A stretch of 64,000 nt of DNA from Thiomicrospira sp. XS5 (GTDB taxonomy: Bacteria > Pseudomonadota > Gammaproteobacteria > Thiomicrospirales > Thiomicrospiraceae). The position numbers were made by a program, and so were the translations under genes. Below are positions 1-8,926 of this stretch, piece after piece. Numbering within the stretch: position 1 is the stretch's first letter; each line of letters begins with the position of its first letter. Below the pieces are notes generated by a model. It searched no databases. It saw only the letters and a list, made by a program, of their open reading frames with translations, and was not told the DNA's origin. The DNA lies in NCBI RefSeq assembly GCF_001507555.1, contig NZ_LQBO01000001.1:434001-498000 (forward strand), in the 5' to 3' direction.

Positions 1-1915
1 CGATGACAATCAGAGTCAACAGCCGTTGACGGTGCCAGACCATGGTGAGAAGGCTGATAATCATCAAGCCGAGGGCGACCACCAAAGTCACGCCGTCCAG
101 CGGCAGCAAGGCTCGGTCGCCGAGCAAGGCGCCCGGATACGTCAGGAAACCATAGGCGCCAATCACCAGCGAGGCGCCGATAATCCAAGCCGAAGCGTTC
201 TGCAAGGAACCTTTATCGAAGCTTCGGGTAACGCGAATCGAGGCATTGAATAATTTCTGTAACCAGAAGTTGAAGTACCGTTTGGCATTGATGCGGCGGA
301 AATAACGTTTGTAGAAGGCAAAGAAACGTTCGCGGCGGAAATACACCAGCACCCCGACGGCCATGGCGATAAAGCTCATCATTAACGGATAGTTAAATCC
401 GTGCCAGATCGCCAGACTGTACGCCGGGGCCGCTGTTTGTAAGGTGCCCATGACCGCCACCTGCAGAATCGGTGCGACGGTGTAAGCTGGGAAAATCCCG
501 ACGGCCAGACAAACAATAACCAAAATATCGACGGGAATTTTCATAAAACGCGGCGGTTCGTGCGGCGTTTTGGTCAAACCAATCGGTTCGCCGTTGAAGA
601 AAACATCGTGAATGAATCGAATCGAATAGGCCACCGAGAAAACGCCACCGATGGTGACCAGCACCGGAATCATCCAAGCCATAGAGTCGGCATTCGACAT
701 TTCCACCGCTTGCTGGAAGAACATTTCCTTACTCAGGAAACCGTTCATCAGCGGCACACCGGCCATGGCGGCCGAAGCGATGATTGCCAGCGCGGCGGTG
801 TGCGGCATGTATTTAATCAGACCGTTGAGTTTACGCATATCGCGGGTGCCGGCTTCGTGGTCGATAATGCCCGCCACCATGAACAACGAGGCCTTAAAGG
901 TGGCGTGGTTGATGATGTGGAAAATCGCCGCGACGGCCGCCAATTGCGTGCCGAAACCGAATAACAGGGTAATCAGGCCCAAATGACTGATGGTGGAATA
1001 GGCTAACAGACCTTTTAAATCATTCTTAAACAGGGCGGTGTAACCGCCGAGCAGGAAGGTGATCAAACCGGCGCTGCCAACCAACCAGGACCATTCCGGT
1101 GTGCCCGATAAAACCGGGAAAAAACGCGCCAGAAGGAAAATCCCGGCTTTGACCATGGTGGCCGAGTGCAAATAGGCCGATACCGGGGTCGGTGCGGCCA
1201 TGGCATGCGGCAACCAGAAATGGAATGGAAATTGGGCCGACTTGGTGAAAACACCCAACAGAATCAATACCAGAATCGGCAAATACAAAGGGCTGTTACG
1301 AATGACTTCGCCGGCTTGCAACACGTCGGTCAGCTGGTAGCTGCCGACGACGTTCCCCAGCAACAATACGCCCCCGAGCAAGGCCAAGCCGCCACCGCCG
1401 GTGATGGCTAAGGACATACGCGCGCCCTGACGGGCGTCTTTACGTTGCTGCCAATAACTGATTAGCAGGAAAGAGGTGATGGACGTCAATTCCCAGAACA
1501 CCACCAATTGAATCAGGTTTTCCGACAGCACAATTCCGAGCATGGAGCCCATGAACATCAGCAGGTAGGAGAAGAAGCGCCCCATGGAGTCTTTGGCGGC
1601 GAGGTAATAACGGGCATAAAAGATGACCAGTAACCCGATGATCAGAATCAATAAGGCAAACAGTAGGGCGAGGCCATCGAGGCGGAAAGCGAAGTGCAGT
1701 CCGATGGAATCAATCCAAGGCCAGCTTTGAATCAGGGTTTCACCTTGAAACGGCAAGGAAGCCGATGGCATCAGAAACGCCAATGAAAGGAGGGCAACAC
1801 CGCCGCTGGTCCAAGCCGCCGCCAGACGGTTCAGCTTGGAAGCCCACGCCGCCAAAATGGCGCCGAAAAAGGGAAGGAGCACCACGATGGGAAGATTAAA
1901 GGCCAATAGGTTCAT
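1..1915 (-). CDS. mrpA: MrpA/MnhA-type Na+/H+ antiporter subunit A (partial, 3' end beyond window)
   Basis: About 638 codons are visible, from ATG at 1915 to the left edge with no stop. The protein is a chain of hydrophobic helices starting MNLLAFNLPIVVLLPFFG. It carries the proton-channel family signatures HSATMVKAGIFLLARFFP, the discontinuous-helix stretch HATFKASLFMVAGIIDHEAGTRD, and MAGVPLMNGFLSKE. The H-E-A-G-T-R-D tail is typical of the large Mrp/Mnh subunit A rather than NuoL. In that family the protein is the main channel subunit of a multisubunit membrane cation/proton antiporter, so more mrp genes are expected to the left. No strong Shine-Dalgarno sequence is seen before the start. 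A NuoL/NdhF-like membrane partner of another complex is the main alternative. Confidence 0.85.
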   Translation of the reverse strand, partial: MNLLAFNLPIVVLLPFFGAILAAWASKLNRLAAAWTSGGVALLSLAFLMPSASLPFQGETLIQSWPWIDSIGLHFAFRLDGLALLFALLILIIGLLVIFYARYYLAAKDSMGRFFSYLLMFMGSMLGIVLSENLIQLVVFWELTSITSFLLISYWQQRKDARQGARMSLAITGGGGLALLGGVLLLGNVVGSYQLTDVLQAGEVIRNSPLYLPILVLILLGVFTKSAQFPFHFWLPHAMAAPTPVSAYLHSATMVKAGIFLLARFFPVLSGTPEWSWLVGSAGLITFLLGGYTALFKNDLKGLLAYSTISHLGLITLLFGFGTQLAAVAAIFHIINHATFKASLFMVAGIIDHEAGTRDMRKLNGLIKYMPHTAALAIIASAAMAGVPLMNGFLSKEMFFQQAVEMSNADSMAWMIPVLVTIGGVFSVAYSIRFIHDVFFNGEPIGLTKTPHEPPRFMKIPVDILVIVCLAVGIFPAYTVAPILQVAVMGTLQTAAPAYSLAIWHGFNYPLMMSFIAMAVGVLVYFRRERFFAFYKRYFRRINAKRYFNFWLQKLFNASIRVTRSFDKGSLQNASAWIIGASLVIGAYGFLTYPGALLGDRALLPLDGVTLVVALGLMIISLLTMVWHRQRLLTLIVI

Positions 1916-2036
1916 AATAATCGGATTCACTATAAAAGCAGTTTATAACCTGAAAAGGTTACCATAAAGCGCCAGCGAGTCAATGTTTTAGCGGTTTTTC
2001 TGCCAATTTTAATCCCGTCAGGAGAAAAATTTTTCA

Positions 2037-3902
2037 ATGGGGTTTCGTAAGTTGGTTTACTTTGCTGAAAATTCGGATAGGATTGGAGTTTTCAAGCCGG
2101 AAAACCGCGTCATGAACCCGATTGAACTGTCTTCAAACGCCCGACAACATTTGAAAACCCTGGTTTTGTTTACCTTGTTACTCAGTGTGACCGGTTGGGT
2201 TATGGCGGCGGACGATTACGTTGTGAAACTGGATTGGCCGACCATGATCATGTCGTTGCTCGGCGGGTTGGCGTTGTTCCTGTTTGGCCTGGACTTGATG
2301 ATTAAAGGCTTGTTGGCAGTGGCCGGTGAGCGCATGAAACAATTGTTGGGGAAGCTGACCGTCAACCGTGTGACTGGCGCGCTTTCCGGCACCTTGGTCA
2401 CCGCGGTGATTCAATCGTCGTCGGTGACGACGGTTTTGGTGGTGGGGTTTGTTTCCGCTGGGTTGATGACGGTGAGTCAGGCCGCCGGGGTCATTATGGG
2501 GGCCAACCTCGGGACCACCATCACCGCGCAAATCGTGGCGTTTAAAATCACCAATCTGGCGTTGTTGATGATCGCGGTCGGGTTTGTGATTCAGTTCGTC
2601 GGCCAGTTGAGTCGAACCCGTCATCTGGGGGAATTGATTCTCGGGTTGGGTTTGATTTTCTTCGGCATGAACGTCATGAGCGACGCCATGTACCCATTGC
2701 GCAGCTACGAACCCTTTTTGAATCTGATGGTGGAAATGCAGAATCCGTTTTATGGCATTCTGGTCGGGTTGGTGTTTACCGCGCTGGTGCAATCGTCGTC
2801 CGCGACCATCGGGATCGTGATTGTCATGGCCAGTAACGGCTTTTTAACGTTACCGGCGGGCATCGCCTTGTCGATGGGGGCGGATATCGGCACCTGCGTG
2901 ACCGCGATGTTGGCCGCCATCGGCAAATCGCGGGATGCGGTGCGTTCCGCCATGGTTCATGTCGGTTTCAATGTGTTGGGGGTGCTGATCTGGTTGCCGT
3001 TTATTTCCGTATTGGCGTATCTTTCGATATCGATTTCACCGTCGGTAACGCCGGATATCATCACCATGGATACCTTGGCGCAAAATACCCCGCGTGAAAT
3101 TGCCAACGCCAACACCATTTTCAAACTTTCCGCCCTGTTGCTGTTTTTGCCGATGGTGCCGTTGTTTGTCTGGGCGGTTTACAGGTTGTATCCGGTGGTG
3201 GAAGACGAAACCAACCAGCGCGAAATCAAACCCAAGTTTCTCGATAAAGGGCTTTTGTCCGCCCCGACCATGGCTCTGGATGCGGTGGAAATGGAAATCG
3301 ACAGTTTCCGTCAGCGGCTCAACAGCCTGTTTAATCATGCCGTACAGGCCGATTCAATCACGCTGGATAAGTTGACCTTTGAAGACAAATACGTGGAGCG
3401 GTTGAAGAACTATCAGCATCAGATATTGCTGTATCTGGGTAAAATCAGTGAGGCAGACCTGGACGAAACGCTGCAAAACCGGTATCTGAAGTTGATTACG
3501 GTGGTGAATATTCTGGAATCGATGGTGGAGACCATCGATAACGGCATTGTGCAGGCCAAGCACAAAGCCTTTGAGAATAAATTCAAACCGAGTGAAACCA
3601 TGATGAATTTACTCGGTAATCTCGCTAAAGAAGTCGGCAAAGGCATGGACAATGCGCTATTGTCACTCACCGAAAAAAACGAAGACAAAGCCATGCTGGT
3701 GTTGTCGGTCAAATCGACGATTGATCACTTGATTCAGGAAGCCTTGAAACACCAGGCACGTTATTTGAAAGCCGACGCGCAGCGGATGATGATTTTCCGG
3801 TTGGAAATGCAATTGGTGGATGCGTTCAAACGCATGCATACGTTATCCAAACGTATTGCACGTTATCAGATGAGTACGGCAACTGAAAATGATAAAAGTT
3901 AA
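2037..3902 (+). CDS. Na/Pi-cotransporter family protein with C-terminal PhoU-like domain
   Basis: 621 residues. The N-terminal half is hydrophobic and contains the two inverted Na/Pi-cotransporter repeats, each with a QSSS motif (VIQSSSVTTVLVVG and LVQSSSATIGIVIV) followed by GANLGTT or GADIGTC. The last 220 or so residues are helical and charged, like PhoU. The family moves phosphate or another anion with sodium across the inner membrane; the substrate here is unknown. The start at 2037 has AGGAGA 11 bases upstream. An internal ATG at 2113 (MNPIELSS) is a possible shorter start. A hydrophobic segment ending near TGWVMAADD could be a signal anchor. Confidence 0.85.
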   Translation: MGFRKLVYFAENSDRIGVFKPENRVMNPIELSSNARQHLKTLVLFTLLLSVTGWVMAADDYVVKLDWPTMIMSLLGGLALFLFGLDLMIKGLLAVAGERMKQLLGKLTVNRVTGALSGTLVTAVIQSSSVTTVLVVGFVSAGLMTVSQAAGVIMGANLGTTITAQIVAFKITNLALLMIAVGFVIQFVGQLSRTRHLGELILGLGLIFFGMNVMSDAMYPLRSYEPFLNLMVEMQNPFYGILVGLVFTALVQSSSATIGIVIVMASNGFLTLPAGIALSMGADIGTCVTAMLAAIGKSRDAVRSAMVHVGFNVLGVLIWLPFISVLAYLSISISPSVTPDIITMDTLAQNTPREIANANTIFKLSALLLFLPMVPLFVWAVYRLYPVVEDETNQREIKPKFLDKGLLSAPTMALDAVEMEIDSFRQRLNSLFNHAVQADSITLDKLTFEDKYVERLKNYQHQILLYLGKISEADLDETLQNRYLKLITVVNILESMVETIDNGIVQAKHKAFENKFKPSETMMNLLGNLAKEVGKGMDNALLSLTEKNEDKAMLVLSVKSTIDHLIQEALKHQARYLKADAQRMMIFRLEMQLVDAFKRMHTLSKRIARYQMSTATENDKS

Positions 3903-3935
3903 TAGATAACAATAAGTTGAAAGGGGAGAGCGCAG

Positions 3936-4184
3936 ATGAAACGTATGATTTTAGTCGTATTGGCCGCATTAGTTCTGAGCGCCTGCGGTAATAAACAGTT
4001 TGTGAAAAAGGCCGGGCAAAGCCCGGATCAATTCCGTAATGACATGAATTATTGTAAGGGCGAAGCACTGGGCGCTTGGGACGATCGAAACGGCGTGTCG
4101 CAAATCAATCTGCGCAGCCAGACCTCCGGACAAATGTCCTACGAAGACTGCATGCTTCAGATGGGTTACGAACAGGCCAAGTAA
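3936..4184 (+). CDS. Small putative lipoprotein
   Basis: 82 residues. A good ribosome-binding site (AAGGGGAGAG) stands about 8 bases before ATG. The N-terminus MKRMILVVLAALVLSAC is a lipoprotein signal with lipobox L-S-A-C, so the mature protein would begin at Cys17 and be membrane-anchored. The mature part has two further cysteines (in NYCKGEA and EDCMLQMGY) that could form a disulfide. It lies 33 bp after the Na/Pi gene on the same strand and may be cotranscribed. I do not recognise a family. Confidence 0.75.
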   Translation: MKRMILVVLAALVLSACGNKQFVKKAGQSPDQFRNDMNYCKGEALGAWDDRNGVSQINLRSQTSGQMSYEDCMLQMGYEQAK

Positions 4185-4191
4185 GGTTGTT

Positions 4192-4437
4192 TTATAAATC
4201 CTGTTTGACGTAATGGATGAGGTTTTCCGGTTGCGTCATTTCCGAGTTGGCATGGTCGCTGGTGTGGATTTCGTATTCGGTGAAATGGCCGTCTTCCTGA
4301 TCCAGTAGCTGTTCCGCGACTTTTTTCAGATAGTCTTTATTATTGTGTTTGGTCTTAAACACCAAACCGTGTTTTCCGGTCACTTTCAACACATAATGCG
4401 TCGCATCGACGGCGGGTTCCTTAATCATGGTATTCAA
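4192..4437 (-). CDS. Conserved-looking hypothetical protein, 81 aa
   Basis: 81 residues, soluble and charged, with no signal peptide or membrane segment and no motif I recognise. Its start overlaps the stop of the YjbQ-family gene by 4 bp (ATGA type), which implies translational coupling and makes it a genuine gene. It ends 8 bp from the convergent lipoprotein gene. Confidence 0.6.
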   Translation of the reverse strand: MNTMIKEPAVDATHYVLKVTGKHGLVFKTKHNNKDYLKKVAEQLLDQEDGHFTEYEIHTSDHANSEMTQPENLIHYVKQDL

Positions 4438-4853
4438 TCTCCCTGAAGCGTCACCACCACCTGGCGATTAAAACGCCCAGTGCGATGTTCGTATAAAAAA
4501 AGGCCCTGCCAGGTGCCCATATTCAACCGACCGTTGGTGATTGGGATGGTATGGCTGGTTTCCGTTAAAAGGGTGCGGATGTGGCCTGACATGTCGTCGT
4601 CGCCTTCGTAATTGTGGCGGTAATTGGCATCGCCGTCGACAATGTGTTTTTGCATCCAGTATTCAATGTCTTCGCGGACCGTCGGATCAGCGTTTTCGGT
4701 AATGATCAGCGACGCCGAGGTGTGTTGGCAAAACACATGGCACAAGCCGACATTCAGCCCCGATTCCTCCACCACCTGATTGATGTCCGGGGTGATATTG
4801 AAGGTGCCGCGATTGGCGCTGTTAAAGGTCAAAGTGGTTTGGTAGGTTTTCAT
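4434..4853 (-). CDS. yjbQ: YjbQ/UPF0047 family protein
   Basis: 139 residues, the usual length of this family. Recognisable signatures are HVFCQHTSASLIITENADPTV near residues 39-59, then HNYEGDDDMSGHIR and the C-terminal GTWQGLFLYEHR. Members have been described as secondary thiamine-phosphate synthase-like proteins of uncertain physiological role; the conserved His and acidic residues are thought to bind metal. It is the first gene of a two-gene minus-strand unit with the downstream 81-residue protein. Confidence 0.9.
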   Translation of the reverse strand: MKTYQTTLTFNSANRGTFNITPDINQVVEESGLNVGLCHVFCQHTSASLIITENADPTVREDIEYWMQKHIVDGDANYRHNYEGDDDMSGHIRTLLTETSHTIPITNGRLNMGTWQGLFLYEHRTGRFNRQVVVTLQGD

Positions 4854-4960
4854 AAATCCGTTCTGTGTTCGTGCGTTTTTGATACGTTAAATTTAGCACA
4901 GAAGCCGTTTAACGCCTAGGGTAAAAAAATAATGGGGTTTTTCATCGGTTTCGTGGCTTG

Positions 4961-4966
4961 TATAAT
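4961..4966 (+). promoter_or_regulatory. Candidate -10 element upstream of prlC
   Basis: A perfect TATAAT on the plus strand between yjbQ and prlC. The best -35 (TTTCAT around 4940) is weak and its spacing is short. The palindromic element at 4989-5150 sits between this hexamer and the prlC start, so it would be transcribed into the prlC 5' leader if the promoter is real. Confidence 0.3.
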
Positions 4967-4988
4967 TCGGTAAACTATTTTAACTATA

Positions 4989-5150
4989 AGAGAGCTTTGC
5001 ATGAGATGGATGCACGGATAAAAATGGCTAAAATTTCCCTGAATGTCGTTGAAAAACTCGTTAATAGCCCGCTATTAGCTTCGTTTTCCGCCTAATTCAG
5101 AAAAATTTTATCTCATTTTTCTATCGCGCCCCACTCATGCAAAGCTCTCT
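4989..5150. mobile_element. MITE-like element, 162 bp, 17-bp perfect terminal inverted repeats
   Basis: The ends are AGAGAGCTTTGCATGAG (4989-5005) and its exact reverse complement (5134-5150), flanked on both sides by TATA/ATA. The interior is itself an imperfect palindrome: CTGAAT...AAAAAC pairs with GTTTT...ATTCAG, and the centre is TAATAGC-cc-GCTATTA, so the whole element can fold into one long hairpin. It has no ORF, so it would be non-autonomous. No transposase is visible in the window and only one copy is present here. Confidence 0.7.
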
Positions 5151-5171
5151 ATAAAAAACATCGGACCTGTT

Positions 5172-7211
5172 ATGAACCCATTATTGCAAATCGATCAATT
5201 GCCGGACTTTCAAGCGTTTCACGTGGAACACATCCAACCGGCAGTGGAAACCCTTTTGGCGGAAAATTTGGACGCCATCGACGCTTTGGTGCAGGATACA
5301 GCCACGCCTACGTGGGAAAATTTCGTGGAGCCTTTGGAAGCCTTAAGCAATCGTCTGGAACGCGTCTGGGGGCCGGTCGGGCACTTGGATGCGGTGAAAA
5401 ACAGCGATGACTGGCACGCGGCTTACACCGGTTGTCTGGAAAACATCACCGATTACTACACGCAAGTGGGCCAGAACCAAGGTTTGTTCAAAAAATTCGA
5501 GCAGGTCGCCCAATCCGAAGCGTTCGAATCCTATTCATTGGCACAGAAAAAAGTGGTGGAAAACGCCCTGCGTGATTTCCGTTTGTCCGGCATCGATTTG
5601 CCGAAAGACAAACAAGCGGAGTACAAACGCTTGTCTCAGGAGTTGTCTCAACTGAGCAGCCAGTTCGGCAACAATGTCTTGAAAAGTACCCAGGCCTGGT
5701 CGAAATCGGTGGAAGACGAAGCCGAGTTGGTTGGTTTGCCGGAGAATGCGCTGGGCTTGCTGCAACAATTGGCGCAGCAAAAAGAACAATCCGGTTGGTT
5801 GGTGACGTTGGATTTTCCATCGTATCTGGCGGTGATGACCCATGCCGATAACCGCGATTTGCGCGAAGAAGTCTATCGTGCTTTTGCCACCCGCGCTTCC
5901 GAACAGGCCGCCGATCCGCAATACGACAATTCCGACAATATCCGTAAGATTCTCCAGTTGCGTCACGAAAAAGCCCAGTTATTGGGGTTCAACGATTACG
6001 CCGAGCTGTCGTTGGCGACCAAAATGGCGGATTCCAGCGAGCAGGTCATCGGTTTTTTGCGTGATCTGGCGGCCAAATCGAAACCGCAAGCGGAGCAGGA
6101 ATTGGCGACGCTGGCGGATTTCGCGCGTCGTGAACTCGGACTCGACGACTTGCAGCCTTGGGACGTGACCTATGCGTCGGAAAAATTCAAAAACGCCACT
6201 CTGTCCTTGTCGCAGGAAAAACTGCGTCCGTATTTTCCGGTCACCAAAGTGCTGGCCGGTTTGTTCAAAATCACACAGACCTTGTTCGATGTAAAGGTCG
6301 TGGAAAAACAAAATGTACCGGTTTGGCATGACGATGTGCGTTATTTCGAGATTTTGAATGCCACCGGCGAGCCCATCGCGGCCTTTTATCTGGACTTGTA
6401 CGCGCGTGAAAACAAGCGCGGCGGAGCCTGGATGGATTCAGCCATCAGCCGGTGGCGTCACCCGAAAGGCGATTTACAGGCACCGGTGGCCTATCTGGTA
6501 TGTAACTTCACTCCGCCGGTCGGCGACAAACCGGCCTGCTTGACGCACGACGAAGTCACGACCCTGTTCCACGAATTCGGCCACGGTCTGCATCACATGT
6601 TGACGGAAATGGAGCATTTCGATGTGTCCGGCATCAACGGTGTGCCGTGGGACGCGGTGGAGTTGCCGTCGCAGTTTATGGAAAACTTCTGTTGGGAGCG
6701 GGAAGGCATCGACGAAATCACCGCGCACATTGACAGCGGCGAGACCTTGCCGTCCGATTTGTTCGAGGCCTTGCAGCAAAGTCGTGGTTTCCAGTCGGCG
6801 ATGATGATGGTGCGCCAGTTGGAATTCGCCCTGTTCGATTTCCTCGCTCATGCCGATTATCAACCGGACGCGCCACAGCCGATTTTGGCATTGGCCAAGC
6901 AGGTGCGCGATGAAGTGGCGGTGATCCAACCGCCGGCGTATCATCGTTTCCCGCAGAGCTTCAGCCATATTTTCGCGGGCGGTTATGCGGCCGGTTACTT
7001 CAGTTACAAATGGGCGGAAGTCTTGTCGTCCGATGCGTTCAGTCTGTTTGAGGAAAAAGGCGTGCTGAATCCGGAAATCGGCGTGAAGTTCCGCAACACC
7101 ATTTTGTCGGCCGGCGGTTCGGTGCATCCGATGACGTTGTTCAAAGCTTTCCGCGGCCGGGAACCGCAAATTGATGCTTTGTTGCGTCATTCCGGTATCA
7201 AAGCAGCGTAA
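5172..7211 (+). CDS. prlC: Oligopeptidase A (M3 family zinc metallopeptidase)
   Basis: 679 residues, normal for PrlC/OpdA. The zinc site HEFGH is at residues 467-471, with the third ligand Glu497 in VELPSQ; the typical downstream HRFPQSF and GGYAAGYFSYKWAEVL are present. The enzyme degrades short cytoplasmic peptides, including signal-peptide remnants. It ends in a perfect 24-bp palindromic hairpin that probably acts as terminator. An in-frame copy of CCAGGCCTGG (5690) encodes Gln-Ala-Trp. The upstream leader holds a MITE-like element. Confidence 0.95.
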   Translation: MNPLLQIDQLPDFQAFHVEHIQPAVETLLAENLDAIDALVQDTATPTWENFVEPLEALSNRLERVWGPVGHLDAVKNSDDWHAAYTGCLENITDYYTQVGQNQGLFKKFEQVAQSEAFESYSLAQKKVVENALRDFRLSGIDLPKDKQAEYKRLSQELSQLSSQFGNNVLKSTQAWSKSVEDEAELVGLPENALGLLQQLAQQKEQSGWLVTLDFPSYLAVMTHADNRDLREEVYRAFATRASEQAADPQYDNSDNIRKILQLRHEKAQLLGFNDYAELSLATKMADSSEQVIGFLRDLAAKSKPQAEQELATLADFARRELGLDDLQPWDVTYASEKFKNATLSLSQEKLRPYFPVTKVLAGLFKITQTLFDVKVVEKQNVPVWHDDVRYFEILNATGEPIAAFYLDLYARENKRGGAWMDSAISRWRHPKGDLQAPVAYLVCNFTPPVGDKPACLTHDEVTTLFHEFGHGLHHMLTEMEHFDVSGINGVPWDAVELPSQFMENFCWEREGIDEITAHIDSGETLPSDLFEALQQSRGFQSAMMMVRQLEFALFDFLAHADYQPDAPQPILALAKQVRDEVAVIQPPAYHRFPQSFSHIFAGGYAAGYFSYKWAEVLSSDAFSLFEEKGVLNPEIGVKFRNTILSAGGSVHPMTLFKAFRGREPQIDALLRHSGIKAA

Positions 7212-7222
7212 GAAAAGGTGTG

Positions 7223-7246
7223 AAAACGCCCAGGCCTGGGCGTTTT
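7223..7246. terminator. Bidirectional hairpin built on CCAGGCCTGG
   Basis: A perfect 24-bp palindrome of the form AAAACGC-CCAGGCCTGG-GCGTTTT, 11 bp after the prlC stop. Its GC-rich stem followed by T4 on either strand resembles a short Rho-independent terminator. The T run is short, so termination strength is uncertain. Confidence 0.6.
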
Positions 7247-7274
7247 ACAGATAACCAATTTCCGGGAGGTGCCG

Positions 7275-7481
7275 ATGGCAAAGTGGCTGATTATGGTTGG
7301 CGCTTTATTGCTGGTCATCGGCGTGCTGTGGCATTTTGTCCCCGGGTTGTTCAGTTGGTTCGGTAAACTGCCGGGCGACATCGATCACCAAACCGAAAAC
7401 GGTCGGGTGTTCATTCCCATTACTTCCATGATTCTGATCAGCCTGGTGCTGACCGTTCTATTGAATCTATTTAACCGATAA
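7275..7481 (+). CDS. DUF2905 family small membrane protein
   Basis: 68 residues with two hydrophobic segments, the first MAKWLIMVGALLLVIGVLWHF and the second ITSMILISLVLTVLLNLF, separated by the family signature GKLPGDI near residue 35. GGGAGG lies 5 bases before the ATG at 7275 and decides this start over an in-frame GTG at 7269. Function is unknown. Confidence 0.85.
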   Translation: MAKWLIMVGALLLVIGVLWHFVPGLFSWFGKLPGDIDHQTENGRVFIPITSMILISLVLTVLLNLFNR

Positions 7482-7522
7482 AACGACCAAGCCCGGGTGG
7501 TTTATGGCATCTTTTGATTGGA

Positions 7523-8926
7523 TTATTTCTTTAAATCGAGTGTGCAAGCAATTGGATTTCTGTTGGTACGGCGCTGTTTGCGCTTGAAAAAGCCATAAGG
7601 TAAAAGGCCGATTAATAAGGTCAAAAATCCGTAAAATGCCACTTCGGGCCGACTGTAGAGGGTATAGCCCAAAATCCAAAAATTGCCGCCGATAAACGTT
7701 AGCGGAATCCAGGGATAGCCCGGTGTTCGGTAGGGGCGTTTAAGGTCTGGGCGATTGCGGCGCAAGACCATTAATCCAGCTACGGTTATAATCGCCGACA
7801 GCGACAGCGTAAATCCGATGTAGATGAGCAGAGTGTCGTAAGCGGACAGAATAATCATGACGATTGCAATGGCCGCTTGTAACAGAATCGCAGCGGCGGG
7901 CGTGTGGCGGGTTGGATGAATGCGCCCGAAATGATCGGGAAAAAGCCCATCCTGCGCCATGGCAAAATACACTCTCGGTCCTGCCATGATCATGGCGCTC
8001 ATTACCGACAGTAAGCCAAATGCAATGGCGGCAGAGAACCAGAAAGCGATTTTCGAATCAAAAAGCGCGGTCGCGGCCGTCTGGCCAATGTCGAGTTGCC
8101 CGGCCATTTGTTGCGGCGGCAAGGCGTATAAGTAAAGTAAATTGAGTAGAAGGTAGAGTACCAGCACGAAAAGGGTTCCGGCAATCAGAGCCCAAGGAAG
8201 GTTCTTTTCTGGCCGATGGATTTCGCTGCCGAGATAGGCCGCGGCATTCCATCCGCTGTAAGCGAAGGAAATAAAAATCAGCGCGACGGCAAACGATGAA
8301 AAATCAAATTCCGCAGAGACCGATCGCGATGGCCGGAAATGCTCGAAATCGCCGTCTCCGAGTGTGAATCCCAAGATAATGAATAAGACTATGAAACCGA
8401 CTTTATAGAGGGTCAACAGGTTTTGTATGCCTTTACCGATGTGTACGCTGTGCAGGTGAAGCAGTGAAAAAACCACAACGGCGGCAACGGCGAGCAGGGT
8501 GACCGGCGACAGTTGGATCCAGTCGTTTTCCAGTAAGGACAAACCGGGTTCTGACAGAGAGGTGCCGCCGAAAAAATAGGTCGCAAAAGCAATGGCGGCT
8601 GCAGCGATGGGCGCGGAAAACCCGACGATTAGCGAAATCCATCCCGATAAAAAGGCTGGTAAATCGCCGTAAGCGGATTTTAGATAAATGTATTCGCCCC
8701 CCGCTTCTGGAAACATGGCCCCTAATTCGGCATAACAAAAGGCACCAATCAACGCGAACAAGCCACCGATCAACCAAGCGGCCAATAGTTGTTCCGCCGT
8801 ATTTAATTCGCTCATCACAAAACCGCTGGTGGTAAAAATGCCACTGCCCACCATATTGGCGATGACGAGAATTGTGGCGGAGAAAAAACCGATTTGTCGT
8901 TTGAGCTGGGGAGCGTTTTCGGTCAT
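7523..8926 (-). CDS. APC superfamily amino-acid permease
   Basis: 467 residues with about 12 hydrophobic segments. The substrate-binding helix motif GSGIFTTSGF is at residues 27-36, with EAGGEYIYLK further on, both typical of APC transporters. The substrate cannot be told from sequence. Its start overlaps the stop of the exported methylase-like gene by 4 bp (ATGA), so the two are translationally coupled and placed in the iron-region operon. A role in moving an amino acid or amine related to that pathway is only a guess. Confidence 0.85.
   Translation of the reverse strand: MTENAPQLKRQIGFFSATILVIANMVGSGIFTTSGFVMSELNTAEQLLAAWLIGGLFALIGAFCYAELGAMFPEAGGEYIYLKSAYGDLPAFLSGWISLIVGFSAPIAAAAIAFATYFFGGTSLSEPGLSLLENDWIQLSPVTLLAVAAVVVFSLLHLHSVHIGKGIQNLLTLYKVGFIVLFIILGFTLGDGDFEHFRPSRSVSAEFDFSSFAVALIFISFAYSGWNAAAYLGSEIHRPEKNLPWALIAGTLFVLVLYLLLNLLYLYALPPQQMAGQLDIGQTAATALFDSKIAFWFSAAIAFGLLSVMSAMIMAGPRVYFAMAQDGLFPDHFGRIHPTRHTPAAAILLQAAIAIVMIILSAYDTLLIYIGFTLSLSAIITVAGLMVLRRNRPDLKRPYRTPGYPWIPLTFIGGNFWILGYTLYSRPEVAFYGFLTLLIGLLPYGFFKRKQRRTNRNPIACTLDLKK

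Noticed and set aside
1-1411. Several plus-strand ORFs of 60-134 codons
   Set aside because: They are antisense to the continuous minus-strand MrpA frame, which has clear membrane-antiporter motifs; none has a ribosome-binding site.
2178-2792. Minus-strand ORF of 204 codons
   Set aside because: It mirrors the Na/Pi-cotransporter coding strand and translates to a His/Gln-rich sequence typical of shadow frames.
6474-7190. Minus-strand ORF of 238 codons opposite prlC
   Set aside because: Antisense shadow of a well-conserved peptidase; no domain pattern of its own.
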